DNA of 7,512 bases from Ignavibacteria bacterium. Lineage in GTDB: Bacteria > Bacteroidota > Ignavibacteria > Ignavibacteriales > Melioribacteraceae. Positions 1 to 6,925 of the stretch are shown piece by piece. A model generated the notes under the pieces. That model was given only the letters and a program-made list of their open reading frames with translations. It was not told the DNA's origin and did no database searches. Each line of letters opens with the position of its first letter. Within the stretch, counting starts at the first letter, position 1. The translations under genes were made by a program, and so were the position numbers. The stretch lies in assembly GCA_027347805.1 (NCBI GenBank), contig DAIEQP010000217.1, positions 1 to 7,512 on the forward strand, read 5' to 3'.

Positions 1-184
1 AATGAGTAGAATCATAGAGCAGCCAGAATATTAACCAAGATCCGGCAGCGATGTGAACCACCTTTCTTGATAAATCGGAAGGAAATCCTTTTTTAACAGC
101 TATATCCATACCTGCAACAATTCCGAAAACGTATACAAAGGCAGCTATTGTTATGACAATATTGTTTAACCAATTATCCATCAT
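1..184 (-). CDS. Polyprenol/phytol/diacylglycerol kinase-like membrane protein, N-terminal part (cut by window edge)
   Basis: Only the first 60 or so codons are visible; the frame is open to the left edge. The peptide begins MDNWLNN (or MMDNWLNN) and has a hydrophobic segment at about residues 8-28, then a short polar loop, then SRKVVHIAAGSWLIFW at about 38-53. An Arg-Lys pair followed by His three residues on and Gly four after that, leading into a second membrane segment, is typical of the family holding dolichol kinase SEC59, phytol kinase VTE5 and yeast DGK1, which phosphorylate lipid alcohols using CTP or ATP at the membrane. Substrate cannot be told from this fragment. Two ATGs in tandem (184-182 and 181-179) can serve as start. 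The first makes a classic ATGA overlap with the stop of the SPOR lipoprotein gene, the second a one-base overlap. No Shine-Dalgarno sequence is seen, so translation is probably coupled to the upstream gene. A phosphatidate cytidylyltransferase-like protein is the main alternative. Confidence 0.6.
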   Translation of the reverse strand, partial: MMDNWLNNIVITIAAFVYVFGIVAGMDIAVKKGFPSDLSRKVVHIAAGSWLIFWLLYDSTH

Positions 185-636
185 TTTTCAATTGTTGTTG
201 TAAAAGCATCTTTAAATGCAGGAAATTTTCTAAGATTGTCTCTTATGAGATCAGCTTCCTCTTTAGTTTTGTATGGTGGAAGTTGAACAGCATAAAATTT
301 TGTCTGAGCGTTAAATGATATTGTCATCGGTAAAGATGTCTTTGACTGGTTTTCATTAACAAAAACATCTGCTCTTTCTTTCGATGTAAAAGCACCCAAC
401 TGAATAACATACTTTTTAACTTGAGTTGTTGTGACAGGCTGTTCTACTTTAATTTGCTCAGGTTTAACTTCCATTTTTTTTACAGTTTCTGTTTTTGTTG
501 TATCAGCTTTGCTTATATCATCAAATACGTAAACTTCAGTAGTCTGTTTTTCCTTTTGCTCTGATGTCTGCTCGGATGCAGCACAACCGAAAATAAAAAT
601 CATCGGAAATAGTAGAAAAATAATTTTGGCTTTCAT
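181..636 (-). CDS. SPOR-domain lipoprotein
   Basis: This 151-residue protein is predicted to be exported and lipid-anchored. It has a short basic start (MKAK), a hydrophobic stretch at residues 5-16 and a lipobox I-F-G-C with the modified Cys at 18. Residues 19-72 are a polar, Lys/Glu/Thr-rich, probably disordered linker. Residues 75-151 form a SPOR domain, opening with the hallmark YVIQLGAF and a second matching strand FYAVQLPPY at about 115-122. SPOR domains bind denuded glycan strands of peptidoglycan, often at the division septum, so the protein likely sits in the periplasm attached to the outer membrane and touches the wall. The ATG at 636 is supported by AGGT five bases upstream and by the signal peptide that follows. 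It lies just past the terminator of the porin gene and overlaps the next gene by ATGA. Its exact role (division, wall remodelling) cannot be read from sequence. Confidence 0.88.
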   Translation of the reverse strand: MKAKIIFLLFPMIFIFGCAASEQTSEQKEKQTTEVYVFDDISKADTTKTETVKKMEVKPEQIKVEQPVTTTQVKKYVIQLGAFTSKERADVFVNENQSKTSLPMTISFNAQTKFYAVQLPPYKTKEEADLIRDNLRKFPAFKDAFTTTIEK

Positions 637-641
637 TTGTT

Positions 642-645
642 ACCT
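642..645 (-). promoter_or_regulatory. Ribosome binding site of the SPOR lipoprotein gene
   Basis: On the minus strand AGGT stands five bases before the ATG at 636. It is short but well spaced. It is the only start signal in the narrow gap between the terminator T-tract and the gene, and it supports the ATG as the true start. Confidence 0.5.
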
Positions 646-650
646 GCTAT

Positions 651-680
651 AAATTAAAAAGGGATGGCTTTGCCATCCCT
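651..680 (-). terminator. Intrinsic terminator after the FadL-type porin gene
   Basis: Read on the minus strand, AGGGATGGC (680-672) and its perfect complement GCCATCCCT (668-660) make a 9-bp GC-rich stem closed by an AAA loop, followed directly by T5, AA, T3. This is the textbook form of a Rho-independent terminator. It lies 31 bases after the porin stop codon. The plus strand has no T-run after the stem, so it works in one direction only. The SPOR gene starts 14 bases beyond the T-rich tail. Confidence 0.92.
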
Positions 681-711
681 AATTTACTAAAATTATTTCT
701 GGATAGTTAAA

Positions 712-1977
712 TTATAAAGCAAATCCCAGGTTTAAGCCAAATAAATGAGCAGACATTTTATATTTTCCACCATTCAATGCTGGAGTTGGTTTTGAACCTG
801 AAATTGTTCTGTCATCAAATGCTAAATACATATAAGATACATCAACATGTAACTTGCTTGATAACTTATAACCGAAACCAAGATTTAAACCAATTCTGTT
901 TGCATCAGGTAAAGTAGGATCTACATACTCTGTTAAAACTGGATTTTTATCGTATAGTAAACCGCCGCGAATAGCTAATTTTTCTGATGCTAAGTATTCA
1001 GCGCCTGCTCTGATTATATAAGTATCTTTATAATTTCTATCTTGTGATGATACATTCTGAACGCCATTAGCTGGGTTTAAATCCAAATCATAACTTGCAA
1101 ATGTTACAGCTAATTTATCATAACTGCTCCATCCTACAAATTGGAAATCCGCAGTAAGAGTTAATGCGGGGTCTGCTTTAAATGCAATACCGAAAGTAAC
1201 ATTCTGTGGAGTATTTAATGGTGCAGTTATATCTCCGTTTGGATATGGTAAATTTGTTTTTAACAATGGATGATAAAAAGAAGCTGGATCAGAAGTTGCG
1301 GTTCCTGCAAATTCTAATTTCACCTGACTTCTATAGTTCAAACCAGCCTGGAAAACATCGCTAAATTTATAAAGCAATCCAGCGGTAAATCCAAATCCCA
1401 TCTTGTTACCTTTCATGAGAATTGTTGGTTCAACATAACCAGGAATTGGAGCTGGTGATTTTTTCGAAATTTCAACATCAGCATACACAATATTTAATCC
1501 TGCACTAACAGATAAATTTTCTGTCCACTGATAAGCTACAACAGGTGTGAAGAAAAATGATTTAATTGAAGTATTACCTGCATAATATCTAACTACTGAA
1601 GATGGATCCCATTTTGTTCCTAACCCATATTGATTATTAACACCTAAACCAACTGCAAGTTGATCACCTAATTTATGTGTAACATAAAAATTGATCGGTG
1701 TAAAAAGTTGTGAATCCATATTTAGAACATTAGACTTTGTATCAGTATAAGAAGCACTTGGGGAAATAAGTGTTGAACCAAAATAGAAATTAGTTCCTTT
1801 TAACTGCAGAATACCGGCAGGGTTAAAATAAACTGCAGATGGATCGTTTGCTAAACCGGTGAATGCGCCTGACATCGCCATTGCTCTAGCACCATTTTCA
1901 TTAATTTGAAAACCGCCTGCATATAAACTGCTTGCAAAAAGTACACAAGCCAACACTAAAGTAAATAACTTCTTCAC
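712..1977 (-). CDS. FadL/OmpP1/TodX-family outer-membrane transporter
   Basis: The 421-residue product is a predicted outer-membrane beta-barrel that lets hydrophobic compounds such as long-chain fatty acids or aromatic hydrocarbons cross the outer membrane. A Sec signal peptide occupies residues 1-20 (basic MKK, hydrophobic core, cleavage likely after SLYA). The mature N-terminus carries the family signature at about 22-56, including GFQINENGARAMAMSG, a DPSA step and YFNPAG, which form the N-terminal hatch region in FadL structures. The rest alternates polar and hydrophobic residues in amphipathic strands, many Gly/Tyr/Phe rich, and ends in a strand finishing LGFAL. Length fits the family (about 400-450). 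The start is GTG: it follows a strong AGGAGGT, and no other start lies in frame between an upstream TAA and the signal peptide. It is probably its own transcription unit, with a candidate promoter upstream and a strong terminator downstream. Substrate is not determinable. Confidence 0.92.
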   Translation of the reverse strand: MKKLFTLVLACVLFASSLYAGGFQINENGARAMAMSGAFTGLANDPSAVYFNPAGILQLKGTNFYFGSTLISPSASYTDTKSNVLNMDSQLFTPINFYVTHKLGDQLAVGLGVNNQYGLGTKWDPSSVVRYYAGNTSIKSFFFTPVVAYQWTENLSVSAGLNIVYADVEISKKSPAPIPGYVEPTILMKGNKMGFGFTAGLLYKFSDVFQAGLNYRSQVKLEFAGTATSDPASFYHPLLKTNLPYPNGDITAPLNTPQNVTFGIAFKADPALTLTADFQFVGWSSYDKLAVTFASYDLDLNPANGVQNVSSQDRNYKDTYIIRAGAEYLASEKLAIRGGLLYDKNPVLTEYVDPTLPDANRIGLNLGFGYKLSSKLHVDVSYMYLAFDDRTISGSKPTPALNGGKYKMSAHLFGLNLGFAL

Positions 1978-1980
1978 ACA

Positions 1981-1987
1981 ACCTCCT
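1981..1987 (-). promoter_or_regulatory. Strong Shine-Dalgarno sequence of the porin gene, fixing a GTG start
   Basis: The minus strand reads AGGAGGT, a perfect match to the anti-Shine-Dalgarno sequence, three bases before GTG at 1977-1975. The spacing is short, although the preceding AAG extends pairing options upstream. It is the best ribosome binding site in the window and decides the GTG start. Genes inside the upstream block have almost none. Confidence 0.8.
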
Positions 1988-2011
1988 CTTGGTTTATGTT
2001 TATGAGTTGAT

Positions 2012-2041
2012 TAAAAATAATTAAATATGCTATAAAAGCAA
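2012..2041 (-). promoter_or_regulatory. Candidate promoter for the porin gene (Bacteroidota-type)
   Basis: In the 74-base gap between the carrier gene and the porin gene, the minus strand has TTG (2041-2039), 19 bases of AT-rich spacer, then TATTTTTA (2019-2012). This resembles the Bacteroidota sigma pattern of a -33 TTG and a -7 TAnnTTTG, missing only the final G. It would start transcription near 2005, leaving a leader of roughly 28 bases that includes the strong Shine-Dalgarno site. In so AT-rich a gap chance matches are easy, so this is a candidate only. Confidence 0.35.
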
Positions 2042-2051
2042 ATAAGAACTA

Positions 2052-2552
2052 TTATTCTATTATTACGATTACTGTATCTTTTTCAACCGTATCACCCTCT
2101 TTATAATTTATCTGTTTAATAATTCCAGAAGAAGGTGAATGTAAATCATTTTCCATTTTCATTGCTTCCAATATCAGTATTGTTTCGCCCCGCTCAACAT
2201 TTTGTCCAACTTCCTTTTTGATCTTAACTAAAAGTCCCGGCATTGGTGCTTTTAATTCAGCATGATGTTTTGTTTTATAATTTTCAGTTTGCTGCTCGAG
2301 TGCAATTTCTTGCAGCTTTGTAAGTACTACAGTGTCATAGTACAATCCATCAAAAAGAAAATTAGTCTTATACTGATATTTTTGGTTTAATGAAACTTCA
2401 AAAACGATATTCTCAAATCGTAATATATAAGAATGTTGTGAAACTTTAGTGAATGATGCTTCAATAATCCTCCCATTTATATCCACTCTTCCATCCGGAA
2501 GAATTGTTACTGCCATTTTTTTACCGTTTACACTTACTATAAACTCATTCAT
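2052..2552 (-). CDS. Biotin carboxyl carrier subunit of an acyl-CoA carboxylase (BT-like plus biotinyl domain)
   Basis: This 166-residue protein carries the biotin that shuttles carboxyl groups between the biotin carboxylase and a carboxyltransferase. Residues from about 100 to 166 are a biotinyl domain: APMPGLL at about 102-108, then EAMKMEN with the biotinylated Lys at 132, placed 34 residues from the end as usual. Residues 1-85 are beta-rich and end in a segment (YDTVVLTKLQEIALEQ, about 72-87) resembling the BT linker domain of propionyl-CoA carboxylase alpha chains. Lack of a long Ala/Pro-rich linker argues against a standard AccB. The ATG at 2552 lies inside the last codons of the biotin carboxylase gene (eight-base overlap, +1 frame) without a good Shine-Dalgarno site, so coupling is likely. 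Together the two proteins equal one fused alpha chain in domain order. Acetyl-CoA, propionyl-CoA or another acyl-CoA could be the substrate; a partner carboxyltransferase is not in the window. Confidence 0.88.
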   Translation of the reverse strand: MNEFIVSVNGKKMAVTILPDGRVDINGRIIEASFTKVSQHSYILRFENIVFEVSLNQKYQYKTNFLFDGLYYDTVVLTKLQEIALEQQTENYKTKHHAELKAPMPGLLVKIKKEVGQNVERGETILILEAMKMENDLHSPSSGIIKQINYKEGDTVEKDTVIVIIE

Positions 2553-4032
2553 ACAATTGATTTCGCCAGTCAGAATTTATTGAGCTGAATGTTATTGCAT
2601 TATTCATTTCACTCTGTTTAATTAATGCAGCAAGTGTAGCAATTACTATTTCATTTTCTTCTGAAGTCTTTTTCCATTTATCCGGGATAAGCGGAATGAA
2701 TTCTTTCTCAAGAAAATCGATATCAAAAGAACCATTTAAAAATGTTTCCTGATTAAGCATCCAGTTGAATGCAGGGATATTTGTTATTACTCCGCAAATT
2801 TGGTACTCGCATAAAGCACGTTTCATCCGTGCAATTGCTTCTTCTCTATTTCTTCCCCATGTAATTACTTTTGAAAGCATCGGATCATAATAAACTGGAA
2901 CATCACTAAATACGTCGATTCCGCGATCAATTCTAATCCCCGGTCCAGATGTTAATCGATGATGTGTAATTTTGCCTGTCGATGGTGCAAAATTATTGTC
3001 AACATCCTCACCATAAATGCGGCACTCAATTGCATGTCCATGTATCATCAAATCGTTTTGTTTAATGCTTAATTCTAAGCCTGAAGCAATTTTTATTTGT
3101 TCTTTCACAATATCGAAACCGGTTATCATCTCAGTAACAGGGTGCTCTACTTGAAGCCGCGTATTCATTTCGAGAAAATAAAAATTTTTGTTTGTATCCA
3201 TTAAAAACTCAATAGTGCCGGCATTATAATAATCGCATGCACGAGCAGCATCAATTGCTGCTTTAGTAATTTTAACTCGAGTGGCTTCATCTACCGTAAT
3301 AGCAGGAGCTTCTTCAATAACTTTTTGATGTATTCTCTGAACCGAGCAATCTCTTTCAAACAAGTGAACATAATTCCCATGTTTATCTGCTAGAATCTGA
3401 ACTTCAATATGTTTAGGGTTTTCAATAAATTTTTCAATGTAAACGGAATCACTCCCAAAAGATTTTTGCGCTTCGCTTTTTGCATGATTAAATGAATCCT
3501 GAAATTCTTGCAGTGATTGAACTTTTCTCATTCCTTTTCCGCCACCGCCGGCAGAAGCTTTTATCATTATAGGAAAACCAATTTCAACTGCTATGCGTTT
3601 TCCCTCTTCAACTGAGTTGATTGGCTCAATTGTACCAGGAACTATCGGAACATTATGTGCTTTCATCAATTGGCGGGCATCAGTTTTTCCACCCATCATT
3701 TTAACTGATTTTGATGAGGGACCAATGAATTCAATTCCAGCTTCTTCAACCATTTTAATGAATTCAAACCGTTCACTCAAAAAACCATAACCTGGATGAA
3801 TGGCATCAGCACCAATCTTTTTTGCCAACGCTACTATTTTCTCTTTATTAAGATATGATTCAGATGCCGGAGAAGGGCCGATCAAATATGCTTCATCTGC
3901 TCTTCGAACATGCAATGCATTTCTATCTGCTTCAGAATATATTGCGGCAGATGTTACACCAAGTTCTCTGCAAGCTTTAATAATACGATGCGCTATTTCT
4001 CCCCTGTTTGCAATTAATATTTTTTTAATCAC
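2545..4032 (-). CDS. Biotin carboxylase subunit of an acetyl-/propionyl-CoA carboxylase
   Basis: The 495-residue cytoplasmic enzyme carboxylates biotin on the carrier subunit using ATP and bicarbonate. It shows the three-part biotin carboxylase fold: N-domain ILIANRGEIAHRI at 5-17 with HPGYGFLSE at 79-87; ATP-grasp domain with Lys158, Gly loop GGGGKGM at 162-168, ERDCSVQRIHQK at 226-237, Glu275 and EMNTRLQVEHPVTE at 288-301; and C-domain with ECRIYGED at 336-343. Residues corresponding to E. coli AccC Glu288, Asn290, Arg292, Glu296 and Arg338 are all present, so it should be active. About 50 residues beyond the E. coli AccC length end in a Trp-Arg segment like the linker that follows the carboxylase domain in fused PccA chains. 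The start is GTG at 4032, sharing its first base with the TAG of mutS2 (TAGTG); no good Shine-Dalgarno site is seen. It overlaps the carrier gene by eight bases. Symbols accC or pccA would both be guesses. Confidence 0.93.
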   Translation of the reverse strand: MIKKILIANRGEIAHRIIKACRELGVTSAAIYSEADRNALHVRRADEAYLIGPSPASESYLNKEKIVALAKKIGADAIHPGYGFLSERFEFIKMVEEAGIEFIGPSSKSVKMMGGKTDARQLMKAHNVPIVPGTIEPINSVEEGKRIAVEIGFPIMIKASAGGGGKGMRKVQSLQEFQDSFNHAKSEAQKSFGSDSVYIEKFIENPKHIEVQILADKHGNYVHLFERDCSVQRIHQKVIEEAPAITVDEATRVKITKAAIDAARACDYYNAGTIEFLMDTNKNFYFLEMNTRLQVEHPVTEMITGFDIVKEQIKIASGLELSIKQNDLMIHGHAIECRIYGEDVDNNFAPSTGKITHHRLTSGPGIRIDRGIDVFSDVPVYYDPMLSKVITWGRNREEAIARMKRALCEYQICGVITNIPAFNWMLNQETFLNGSFDIDFLEKEFIPLIPDKWKKTSEENEIVIATLAALIKQSEMNNAITFSSINSDWRNQLYE

Positions 4033-6380
4033 TATTTGAACTCGACAATTGTGATTCCATCACCGCCACTCTCGATACTGGCAAAATAGTAATTTTTAAC
4101 TGAAGATGAAGTACGCAGAATTCCATGAGTCATTTGTTTAAGTACACCAGTACCTTTGCCATGAAGTATTTCAACTCTATCTATTCCATTCATGTTAGCT
4201 TCATCAAGATATTTAATTACTTCAAATTCGGCATCTTCATACTTCATCCCTCTTATATCCAAACGATAGCTGAAATTCTGATAATCGTTTTCATATTTCT
4301 TTTTGTACACGAGCTCTGCTTCCGATTTTTTTGCCGGCACAAGTTCGCTTAATTTTGTTTTTATTTTAAGTGAGCCGACAAGTAGAACAGCTTTGTTTTT
4401 CTGAATATCAATTTCTTCAATTTTCCCGGCTGATGATGTATTTACTATCGAAGCATATTCACCCACATGAAATTCATGCTTTTCTTCGATCACTGGAGTT
4501 TTCGGTTTTGAAACCTTTTGAATCTCTTTTTTCAATATCTCTATTTTTTGTTTCTCGTTTTTAATTACATCTTTGCTTGCCTGAGATTCTCTTATATTCT
4601 TGATTGTATCTTCAATCTGTTTGTTTACACCCTGTAAATATTCCTGGGCTTTCGCTTTCGATTCGCTTATAATTTCTGTTTTCTGTTTTTCGAGTTTCTC
4701 AATTTTTTCCTGATATAAATTTGCCAGTCCTTTTAATCTGATGTTTTCAATATCAAGTTTATTCAGCTGATTTCTAAGATCCTGGGATTTTTTTTCTAGA
4801 TTAACAAGAAAATCTTCAATTTTTGTTTTATCAGTATCTAGATATTGTTTGGAAAGATTTATGAAATCATCATCAAATCCAATTCGCTGGGCAACTTCAA
4901 AAGCATAGCTTGAACCTGGCATTCCCTGCTTGAATTTATAAGTCGGTTTTAATTCATCAGTATCAAATTCCATTGATGCATTTTGAAAACCTTCCAGCTG
5001 ATTGGCAAGCATTTTCAAACTTCCATGATGTGTAGTAGCAAGTACTTTAGCTCCTTTATCACGAAGTGAAATTAAAGTCCCTGCAGCAATTGCTGAACCT
5101 TCTGCAGGGTCTGTTCCAGTCCCAATTTCATCCAGAAGAACAAGCGTATCCTTATTTGCAGTATGAATCACATTTCTGATATTGGTAAGATGTGAACTGA
5201 ATGTACTTAGATCATCTTCAATAGATTGAGCATCACCGATATCTACAAGCACATTATTAAACACATGGAAATTTGAATCGGGAAAAACAGGTACTGGTAT
5301 TCCGGATTGTGCTAGACAAACAAGAAGTCCGCAGGTTTTTAATGTAACTGTCTTTCCCCCTGCATTAGGACCGGTTATCAATATTATTTTTTCATCGGCC
5401 ATCTTTAAATTCATCGGGACAGTCTTTTGATAACCAATTTTTTTAATAAGTATTGGATGACGTGCATCGATCAAATCAAATGGTTTATCAAGATCGTAGG
5501 ATGGATGTGAACCTATAATTTCAATTGAATATTTTGCTCTTGCAAAGATTGAATCCAATTCAGCAATTGTTAATAGAGAATTTTTTAATGCATGGCTGTG
5601 CTCACCTATTTTTTCAGTAAGCATTCTTAATATTTTTTCGATTTCCCTTTTTTCGGCAAAATGAGAAGAAAGAATTTCATTATTTAGCTCGAGTGTTTCT
5701 TCCGGTTCTATATAAACTGTTTGTCCGGTTGCAGATTCAGAATGTATGAATCCTCTTACATGTCTTTTGTGCTCTACTTTCACAGGCAGTACAATTCTTC
5801 CTTCACGAAGAGTAACAAATTCTTCCTGTACCAAATAAGAATCGCTGAATTGCTTCAATAATCGCTGAACAAGTTTCTGTAGCGATGCTTCCTTCTCTCT
5901 TATTTCAATTCTTATTTCGCGCAGTCTGGGACTCGCAGTATCTTTGATCTCTCCATTCTCATCAAATACTTTTGAAAAGTGATTTTCAAAGACTTTATCT
6001 ACAAATAAATTTGAAATTATTTCAAACTGGTTTTTCTTTTCCGAATCTTTTGGTTTCAAAAACTGATATAATTTTCTTGATTGTTCGGCAAGATGCAGAA
6101 CATCAATTATCTGCCTGCTGGTAAGCACCACACCCTGAATCCTGCTCTTTGCCAATACTTCTATGAGATCTGGAATATATTCGAATGGCGGCTCATCATT
6201 CTTAATCAAAATTTCTTTTGCATCTAAAACATTTGCAGATTCCTTTAGAATAAAACCAGCATCATAATTCGGCTGCAGTTCGTGTATGAGTGTTTTTCCG
6301 TTTTCGGTATGGCAGTATTTTTCTATTAAGGCAATTACTTTTGGGTATTCTAATTTTTCGAGTATTTCTTTTGAGATCAT
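4032..6380 (-). CDS. mutS2: MutS2 family ATPase/endonuclease with Smr domain
   Basis: The 782-residue protein has full MutS2 length and order. Residues 1-300 hold the MutS-type core and clamp helices without the mismatch-recognition domain of MutS1. The ABC ATPase has Walker A GPNAGGKT at 337-344, a signature region around LSTFSSHLTN at 391-400, Walker B LVLLDEIGTGTDP at 413-425 and TTHH at 449-452. A long charged coiled coil runs from about 520 to 625. A small beta domain follows around 637-682. The C-terminal Smr domain (about 705-782) has LDIRG at 707-711 and HGKGTG at 740-745, the motifs tied to its nuclease activity. Known family roles are suppression of homologous recombination (Helicobacter) and rescue of collided ribosomes (Bacillus); which applies here is unknown. 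The ATG at 6380 overlaps the cvpA-like stop by ATGA, and the TAG stop overlaps the carboxylase GTG by one base. No truncation or missing motif is seen. Confidence 0.97.
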   Translation of the reverse strand: MISKEILEKLEYPKVIALIEKYCHTENGKTLIHELQPNYDAGFILKESANVLDAKEILIKNDEPPFEYIPDLIEVLAKSRIQGVVLTSRQIIDVLHLAEQSRKLYQFLKPKDSEKKNQFEIISNLFVDKVFENHFSKVFDENGEIKDTASPRLREIRIEIREKEASLQKLVQRLLKQFSDSYLVQEEFVTLREGRIVLPVKVEHKRHVRGFIHSESATGQTVYIEPEETLELNNEILSSHFAEKREIEKILRMLTEKIGEHSHALKNSLLTIAELDSIFARAKYSIEIIGSHPSYDLDKPFDLIDARHPILIKKIGYQKTVPMNLKMADEKIILITGPNAGGKTVTLKTCGLLVCLAQSGIPVPVFPDSNFHVFNNVLVDIGDAQSIEDDLSTFSSHLTNIRNVIHTANKDTLVLLDEIGTGTDPAEGSAIAAGTLISLRDKGAKVLATTHHGSLKMLANQLEGFQNASMEFDTDELKPTYKFKQGMPGSSYAFEVAQRIGFDDDFINLSKQYLDTDKTKIEDFLVNLEKKSQDLRNQLNKLDIENIRLKGLANLYQEKIEKLEKQKTEIISESKAKAQEYLQGVNKQIEDTIKNIRESQASKDVIKNEKQKIEILKKEIQKVSKPKTPVIEEKHEFHVGEYASIVNTSSAGKIEEIDIQKNKAVLLVGSLKIKTKLSELVPAKKSEAELVYKKKYENDYQNFSYRLDIRGMKYEDAEFEVIKYLDEANMNGIDRVEILHGKGTGVLKQMTHGILRTSSSVKNYYFASIESGGDGITIVEFK

Positions 6381-6925
6381 TTCTTGTGAGTGTTTTTGTT
6401 TGAAGTAGTATCGGGTTCTTTTTGTTCTATGTATTCTTTAAGATAATCGGTTGCTTTTGATTTATGCCCTGCAACATATTCAACAGTTTTTGGTATTAGA
6501 TTCAAAACTGAATTGTAGAAAACTGAATTGGTCCTGTCAGTATTTTTGGGAAAAGAAAAAATATTCAGGAAAAGGAAAACAGTGCTTGTAAAATAAGCTA
6601 GCTGGACAATTCCAATCACTCCCCCTAATAACTGATTGAGGAACTTATTAACCTTATCCAGCGGATGAACCAATCTTTTAACAATCGAAGCAATCAGTAT
6701 TGTTAAAAGAAAAATCAATATGCCGCCAATAAGACTAGCCAGGTATGAATCGTTATTAAAAAACGGCGTCAGAATTTTCCCAACGCTTCCTGAAAATTGA
6801 AACGCTAATACTACGCCAATAATCAAACCTAACAGACCAATAATTTTTCTTACTAGTCCGTCTTTAAATCCCAGCAGGAAACCAATCAGCAAAAAAACAA
6901 TAATTATATAGTCGAGATAATTCAA
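6377..6925 (-). CDS. CvpA family membrane protein
   Basis: This 182-residue inner-membrane protein has about four hydrophobic segments (near residues 4-21, 27-45, 60-85 and 99-125) and a polar, charged tail. The N-terminus NYLDYIIIVFLLIGFLLG followed by KDGLVRKI matches the CvpA (colicin V production) pattern of a membrane helix, a basic GxxRG-like loop and a second helix. Family members are linked to envelope homeostasis and colicin export, but the molecular activity is unclear. The start is an unusual TTG at 6925, giving a TTGA overlap with the stop of the YqeY-like gene. No ATG lies early in the frame, and starting later would remove the conserved first helix. No strong Shine-Dalgarno site is present (GAGCGG only), consistent with coupling. 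Its stop overlaps mutS2 by ATGA. CvpA-like genes sit close to mutS2 in other bacteria, including Bacillus subtilis, which supports both calls. Confidence 0.88.
   Translation of the reverse strand: MNYLDYIIIVFLLIGFLLGFKDGLVRKIIGLLGLIIGVVLAFQFSGSVGKILTPFFNNDSYLASLIGGILIFLLTILIASIVKRLVHPLDKVNKFLNQLLGGVIGIVQLAYFTSTVFLFLNIFSFPKNTDRTNSVFYNSVLNLIPKTVEYVAGHKSKATDYLKEYIEQKEPDTTSNKNTHKK

Noticed and set aside
1930..1977. Possible lipobox (VLAC) in the porin signal peptide
   Set aside because: Cleavage there would leave a hydrophobic core of only about seven residues. Cleavage after SLYA at residue 20 fits better, and FadL-family proteins are barrels, not lipoproteins.
2026..2038. Small hairpin TGCT-loop-AGCA after the carrier gene, considered as a terminator
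   Set aside because: The stem is only four base pairs and does not extend. It is too weak to call; no terminator is seen between the carrier and porin genes.
2545..2552. Programmed frameshift joining carboxylase and carrier
   Set aside because: The overlap has no slippery run, and a proper ATG exists for the second gene. Simple coupling explains it better, though sequence error remains to be excluded.
3593..4039. Two plus-strand open frames (3593-3790 and 3800-4039) opposite the biotin carboxylase gene
   Set aside because: The minus strand here encodes highly conserved carboxylase motifs. The plus-strand peptides show no family resemblance and no ribosome binding site that stands out; they are shadows.
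4125..4564. Two plus-strand open frames (4125-4352 and 4370-4564) opposite mutS2
   Set aside because: They lie antisense to the Smr domain and coiled coil of MutS2 and have no recognisable domain. Their hydrophobic look follows from the complement of Lys/Glu codons.
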